From NCBI GenBank assembly GCA_021324185.1, contig JAJPJN010000045.1, forward strand, positions 1 through 55,111: a stretch of 55,111 nt of DNA, written 5' to 3'. Numbering within the stretch: the first letter of the stretch is position 1; every line of letters begins with the position of its first letter. The position numbers and the translations under genes are program-made. Below the pieces are notes generated by a model. That model saw nothing but the letters and a program-made list of their open reading frames with translations, searched no databases and was not told where the DNA came from. Below are positions 50,805-55,111 of this stretch, piece after piece. The DNA comes from Terriglobia bacterium. GTDB lineage: Bacteria > Acidobacteriota > Terriglobia > Bryobacterales > Bryobacteraceae.

Positions 50805-52874
50805 CTAGCGCCCGGGTTTTGGCGATTTCAGGATCTGGAACAGATTACTGTAATCGTCGGTCCAGAGGCGCAGGCCGGGAATGCGGGAGATTGGGGCGGA
50901 GCGCAGCTTCACGGCTTCGTTGTTCAGGATGCCCGGATTGTTGGTGACGAGGACCCAATCCGCGGCGAGAACCAGATCGTCGCCAGAGTGGCTTCGCACC
51001 AGGACTGTCTGGTAGCCCATACTGGTTGCAAGCTGCTGGACGACGGGAGCCAAGTCCAGAAAGTCATTCGAGACATGAAAGGCTATGACGCCGTTCGGCT
51101 TCAGGTGCCTGCGATAGAGCTCGCCGGCCTGTCTGGTCAGCAGGTGAACCGGGATGGCATCGCCCGAAAAAGCGTCGAGGGCCAGGACATCGAACGGCGG
51201 GCCCGTGTCTTGTTGTAAAGAAAGGCGGCCGTCCCCCTCAACAATAGAAAGCCGCGCCTTCGTTTCCCGCAAATAGAAGAACAGCGACTGCGCCAGATCA
51301 ACTACTTGCCGGTTGATTTCATAAAACCGGAAGTCGTCACCCGGCTGGCCATAGGCGGCGAGGGTGCCGACGCCCAGGCCCACCAATCCGACATGCTTCG
51401 GGCCGGCAAAGCCCTCGCGCAAGACGATGCCGATGCCGGAATCGGGGCCGTAATAGGTAGTCGGACGGTAGCACAGGGGCGGCCAGAGATATTGGGCACC
51501 GTGCTCTATAGTTCCGTGAAAGAGCATACGATTCTGTTCGGGACCGGCCAGCGGCGACTGTACGACACGCAAAGCGCCATAAAAGCTGCGCCGAAGCGAG
51601 AGCGAGTTCTCGTGATATTGGCGCCAGTTCGAGCCTAAGACGTAGAGCATCGCTGCGGTTACGCCGGCCCAAAGAAGGCGATTCGACCAACCGCCATTCC
51701 AGACGACGATTATTGCCAAAACGGCGGTAACGGACAGCGTGAGCGGCAGTTCATAAAGGGCATCGAAGATGTTTGGCGCGATCAGGCCGATGAAGATGGC
51801 TCCGGCAGCGCCACCAGCGGCGATGACAAGATAGAAATCCATGAGTTGATCCGGCGGCGGGCGCAGGCGATGCAGCTCGCCGTGGCAGAACATGCAGGCG
51901 ACACAGAGGGCGATTAGAAAGATGGGCACGCTGACCTGCAGCGGCAGCATGAAATTAATGTTGGAGATGGCATAGCCGAGGAGGCCCAGCATGAGCGCGA
52001 GCAGACGCAGCCAGAAGCCCTGGGGATGCGCGCTTGTGCGGCCGAATGCGAGCACGAAAGTGAGCAAATAAACGGCAAGCGGCAAGACCCAGAGCAGCGG
52101 AATGGCAGCCACATTCTGCGTGAGGTGATTTGTGATGGATAACAAGAGCATGCCGCCGCAGGCAGCCAGCGCAAACCACAGGGCTTTGCGCCAGGGCGGA
52201 ATCCACAGAAACTCGGGTCGACTTACGCTTTGCTTCGGAGCGGCATAGCCGCGCCAGGCCGAAGCTGCGCAGAGCAGCACGAAGAATCCGTACCCGAATG
52301 ACCACCAGATCCGCTGTGTTCCCAAATCTAATTTCGGTTCGATCCAAACGGGATATGCGAGCAAGGCGGCCAGCGAGGCGAAGTTTGACACGCTGAAGAA
52401 CCGATATGGAGAGGCTTTTTCTGCGCGAGCAAACCAGTACTGGAGTAAAGGAGTGGTAGCGGAAAGCGCGATGAACGGAACGGCGATGGTGCCGCTAAGG
52501 AGCCCGAGTATTTGCCAGGCCGGGTGATACAGTGCCGCGGGGCTCCAGCGGGCGCGTGGACCGATGGGCAGAAACCATAAGCTGGCCGCCAGCAGCAGCA
52601 CGTGCACAAGGAACTGCAGCTTCGAAGAGCCGTAATGGGTCAGCAGGCGAGCATACGCATAGCCCAGCAGCAACGCTACCTGGAAGAACACCAGGCAGGT
52701 GGACCAAACGGCTGCGGAGCCACCGTACCAGGGCAGAATGCGTTTGGCGATCAGCGGCTCGACTGCAAACAGCAGGAACGCACTGAGGAAGACGGTCGCG
52801 GCGAACAGCAGTCGAGCGGCCCGGGCCCCGGTGAGATGCGGTGAAGAAACAGTGACTCGCAAAGAAAACGGCAA
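50805..52874 (-). CDS. Membrane-embedded spermidine synthase-like fusion protein
   Basis: A 689-residue protein with about 10-12 hydrophobic helices in the first ~430 residues, starting FAATVFLSAFLLFAVEPLIAKRILP, which is a common opening of these fusions. The C-terminal ~250 residues form a spermidine synthase-type Rossmann domain with LVGLGVGTLAAYG, FYEINRQVVDLA, VEGDGRLSL and LDAFSGDAIPVHLLT. The DAFSGD word replaces the classic D-X-X-D polyamine motif. The frame begins with a TTG just after an in-frame stop, so the exact start is uncertain. It is divergent from uppP and a second copy of the architecture at 2334-4772. Substrate unknown. Confidence 0.82.
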   Translation of the reverse strand: MPFSLRVTVSSPHLTGARAARLLFAATVFLSAFLLFAVEPLIAKRILPWYGGSAAVWSTCLVFFQVALLLGYAYARLLTHYGSSKLQFLVHVLLLAASLWFLPIGPRARWSPAALYHPAWQILGLLSGTIAVPFIALSATTPLLQYWFARAEKASPYRFFSVSNFASLAALLAYPVWIEPKLDLGTQRIWWSFGYGFFVLLCAASAWRGYAAPKQSVSRPEFLWIPPWRKALWFALAACGGMLLLSITNHLTQNVAAIPLLWVLPLAVYLLTFVLAFGRTSAHPQGFWLRLLALMLGLLGYAISNINFMLPLQVSVPIFLIALCVACMFCHGELHRLRPPPDQLMDFYLVIAAGGAAGAIFIGLIAPNIFDALYELPLTLSVTAVLAIIVVWNGGWSNRLLWAGVTAAMLYVLGSNWRQYHENSLSLRRSFYGALRVVQSPLAGPEQNRMLFHGTIEHGAQYLWPPLCYRPTTYYGPDSGIGIVLREGFAGPKHVGLVGLGVGTLAAYGQPGDDFRFYEINRQVVDLAQSLFFYLRETKARLSIVEGDGRLSLQQDTGPPFDVLALDAFSGDAIPVHLLTRQAGELYRRHLKPNGVIAFHVSNDFLDLAPVVQQLATSMGYQTVLVRSHSGDDLVLAADWVLVTNNPGILNNEAVKLRSAPISRIPGLRLWTDDYSNLFQILKSPKPGR

Positions 52875-52958
52875 TGGTTAGCGTATCGTCTTCGGGCAAT
52901 CGATAGCATGCCGGGGTAGACGAACACTCGCGGATTAGCGTACCCCTAAAGTAAGAAC

Positions 52959-53816
52959 ATGTCCTTTATCCAACTGATCATCCTGGCGATCATCCAGGGA
53001 TTAGCTGAGCTGCTTCCCGTTTCCAGTTCCGCGCACGTCGTTGTAGCGGAAAAGCTGATGGGACTTGATCCGTCGGCCCCGGAGATGACGCTGATCCTGG
53101 TGATGCTCCACACGGGAACGATGCTAGCAGTCATCCTTTATTTCTGGAATGACTGGCGCAAAACCTATTTCGAAAGCGCGGCCGCCTTGAAGAGTTTTCT
53201 GTGGCACCTGATTTTGGCCACGGCGCTTACCGGAATCATCGGTGAAGCAATTATTAAGCTGATTGAGAAGACCCTGTTCCGCAATGTCCCTCATGCAGAA
53301 GTGGAAGACCTCTTCAGCCATTTGGAACTGATCGCACCGGCTTTGGCTTGTGCCGGCGTTCTCATCATCGTTGCGGGGCTTCGCCGCAAACATGAAGATC
53401 CGAATGACGTGCACGCAACCAAGCGGCTCACCACGGCGCAAGCAGGACTAATCGGCATTGTGCAGGGATTTTGTTTGCCGTTTCGCGGCTTTTCCCGTTC
53501 CGGCGCGACTATCTCGACGGGCATGCTGGCGGGCGTTTCGAAGTTTCGCGCGGAAACGTTCAGCTTTGCGCTGGCCGTGGTGCTTACTCCGATCGTTGTT
53601 GGCCGCGAAGTGCTCCGGCTTTTTCATGCTCAGGCCGGCGGAGTGGCGGCTGGCGTGGGATTCAGTCTCGTGGGGGCCGTGTTCGCGTTTCTTGCCGGGC
53701 TGCTTGCATTGAGGTGGCTCAGCCGCTGGCTGGAATCCGGCCGCTGGCATTATTTCGGCATTTATTGCTTGATTGCGGCAATAGCGGTTTTCGTGCTACA
53801 TCGGATGGGATATTAA
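52959..53816 (+). CDS. uppP: Undecaprenyl-diphosphate phosphatase
   Basis: A 285-residue membrane enzyme that dephosphorylates undecaprenyl diphosphate so that the lipid carrier can be reused in cell-wall and glycan synthesis. The signature GLAELLPVSSSAH (Glu-rich first motif) is at about residues 15-27, and the second catalytic motif reads FRGFSRSGATIST. About eight hydrophobic helices follow the family layout. It is followed by pgi after 21 bases. It feeds the same carrier pool that the glycosyltransferases in this window probably use. Confidence 0.96.
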   Translation: MSFIQLIILAIIQGLAELLPVSSSAHVVVAEKLMGLDPSAPEMTLILVMLHTGTMLAVILYFWNDWRKTYFESAAALKSFLWHLILATALTGIIGEAIIKLIEKTLFRNVPHAEVEDLFSHLELIAPALACAGVLIIVAGLRRKHEDPNDVHATKRLTTAQAGLIGIVQGFCLPFRGFSRSGATISTGMLAGVSKFRAETFSFALAVVLTPIVVGREVLRLFHAQAGGVAAGVGFSLVGAVFAFLAGLLALRWLSRWLESGRWHYFGIYCLIAAIAVFVLHRMGY

Positions 53817-53837
53817 CGTCAGAATCAAGAGTGAATC

Positions 53838-55111
53838 ATGCCAGCAGCCGCAAAACCGCTCACCAATATCCGTCCGACCGACCTACCCGCCTGGAAGGCT
53901 CTTGAATCGCACTGTGCCGAAATTCGCCCGCTGCATCTGCGGCAACTTTTTGCCGAAGATCCCCAGCGGGGTGAACGCCTGGCGATAGAAGCGGTGGGCC
54001 TGTATCTGGATTACTCGAAGAACCGCATTACAGATGAAACGTTACGACTGCTGGTACAGCTTGCCGAGCAGGCCAGCCTGCGCGAGCGGATTGACGGGAT
54101 GTTCAACGGCGAGAAAATCAACATCACGGAAAATCGAGCGGTTCTTCATGTGGCGTTGCGAGCTCCCCGGGACGCGACCATCGTGGTGGATGGCCGCAAC
54201 GTTGTTCCCGATGTTCATGCGGTCCTCAACAAAATGGCGGCGTTCGCCAATCGCATTCGCAACGGGGAATGGAAAGGACATACGGGCCAGCGCATCCGCA
54301 ACGTGGTGAATATCGGCATTGGCGGGTCCGATCTGGGACCTGTCATGGCCTATGAAGCGCTCAAACATTACAGCGATCGCGATCTGACTTTTCGGTTCGT
54401 TTCGAACGTAGATTCTACTGATTTCGCCGAAGCCGTTCAGGATCTCGATCCTGCCGAAACGCTCTTCATCGTGTCTTCGAAGACGTTCACCACGCTCGAA
54501 ACCATGACGAATGCGCATACCGCGCGCGAGTGGGCGCTCAAGGGATTAGGAGACGACGAGAAATCGATTGCGCGGCATTTTGTCGCCGTTTCGACCAACG
54601 CGAAAGAGGTCTCTAAATTCGGCATCGATACGGCCAACATGTTCGAATTCTGGGATTGGGTAGGCGGCCGCTATTCGATGGACTCGGCCATCGGCCTATC
54701 GACCATGATTGCGATAGGGCCAGAGAATTTCCAGTCCATGCTCAACGGATTTCATGAGATGGACGAGCACTTCCGCACGGCGCCGTTTGAACGCAACCTG
54801 CCCGTCCTGATGGGCCTGCTGGCAGTCTGGTATGCGGATTTCTTTCATGCGGAGACCGCCGCAGTTCTGCCTTATGAGCAATATCTCAAGCGCTTTCCGG
54901 CGTATTTACAGCAACTCACGATGGAGAGCAACGGCAAGCACGTGACGCTCAGCGGCGCGCAGGTTGACTATGCGACCGGAGCCATCTACTGGGGCGAACC
55001 GGGCACAAACGGCCAGCATTCTTTTTATCAGCTCATTCATCAAGGCACGCGCCTGATACCGTGCGACTTCATCGCTTTTTATCACACGCTGAATCCGCTC
55101 GGCCGGCATCA
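53838..55111 (+). CDS. pgi: Glucose-6-phosphate isomerase, 3' end cut by the window
   Basis: An ATG at 53838 opens a frame that stays open to the right edge: 424 complete codons of an enzyme that is usually ~550 residues. It interconverts glucose-6-phosphate and fructose-6-phosphate. Diagnostic words are [42 protein letters not shown] and [19 protein letters not shown]. The GRYS word is normally followed by LWSA; here it reads MDSA, a minor change. The start has only a weak AAGAG upstream. It follows uppP by 21 bases and may be co-transcribed. Confidence 0.95.
   Translation, partial: MPAAAKPLTNIRPTDLPAWKALESHCAEIRPLHLRQLFAEDPQRGERLAIEAVGLYLDYSKNRITDETLRLLVQLAEQASLRERIDGMFNGEKINITENRAVLHVALRAPRDATIVVDGRNVVPDVHAVLNKMAAFANRIRNGEWKGHTGQRIRNVVNIGIGGSDLGPVMAYEALKHYSDRDLTFRFVSNVDSTDFAEAVQDLDPAETLFIVSSKTFTTLETMTNAHTAREWALKGLGDDEKSIARHFVAVSTNAKEVSKFGIDTANMFEFWDWVGGRYSMDSAIGLSTMIAIGPENFQSMLNGFHEMDEHFRTAPFERNLPVLMGLLAVWYADFFHAETAAVLPYEQYLKRFPAYLQQLTMESNGKHVTLSGAQVDYATGAIYWGEPGTNGQHSFYQLIHQGTRLIPCDFIAFYHTLNPLGRH

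Noticed and set aside
1-55111. tRNA, rRNA, CRISPR array, insertion sequence or prophage
   Set aside because: I scanned the intergenic gaps and found no cloverleaf-like, repeat-spacer or transposase-like pattern; almost all gaps are under 200 bases.

Overview
The window looks like chromosome from a soil-type Acidobacteriota, most like the Bryobacterales/Solibacter group. This is inferred from gene content and not from a marker gene. The clues are two very large secreted M14 peptidases, two membrane-embedded spermidine synthase-like fusions, a Tat-exported amidase, and the left-edge protein that starts MATAKQIAANRRNAQ. Coding density is high and base composition is moderately GC-rich throughout. 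I see no rRNA, tRNA, CRISPR array, insertion sequence, prophage or origin. Both ends are cut through genes.

Region by region. Positions 1-9834 hold unrelated housekeeping and accessory genes: an edge fragment, a cyanophycinase-like peptidase, an anchored protein of unknown function, a membrane/spermidine synthase fusion, an amidase, an orphan PAS histidine kinase, and a sigma54-type activator coupled to a GNAT acetyltransferase. Positions 9961-24189 hold a three-domain lysophospholipid acyltransferase fusion, a glycosyltransferase-methyltransferase, an unusual Nramp-fold transporter, an S9 peptidase, a GH31 glycosidase and an M14 peptidase. Positions 24199-29514 form a surface-glycan patch: a polytopic membrane protein, a methyltransferase-glycosyltransferase, and gmd plus fcl for GDP-L-fucose.

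Positions 29511-41728, on the minus strand, are the most coherent unit. Twelve tightly packed or overlapping genes read, in transcription order, branched-chain-type aminotransferase, fused 2-oxoacid dehydrogenase E1 alpha-beta, paaA, paaB, paaC, paaD, paaE, paaN, paaY-like, paaG, paaH and paaJ. This is an aerobic phenylacetate (epoxide/oxepin) pathway headed by two enzymes that could together turn phenylalanine into phenylacetyl-CoA. The phenylacetate-CoA ligase paaK is absent. A promoter candidate with a near-perfect inverted repeat over its -35 region lies just upstream of the first gene.

Positions 41887-55111 hold a solitary MNT nucleotidyltransferase, a second M14 peptidase, a class V aminotransferase, an M48 protease, a small DUF465-like protein, rimI coupled to a secreted TPR-like protein, a second membrane/spermidine synthase fusion, uppP, and a pgi gene cut by the right edge.
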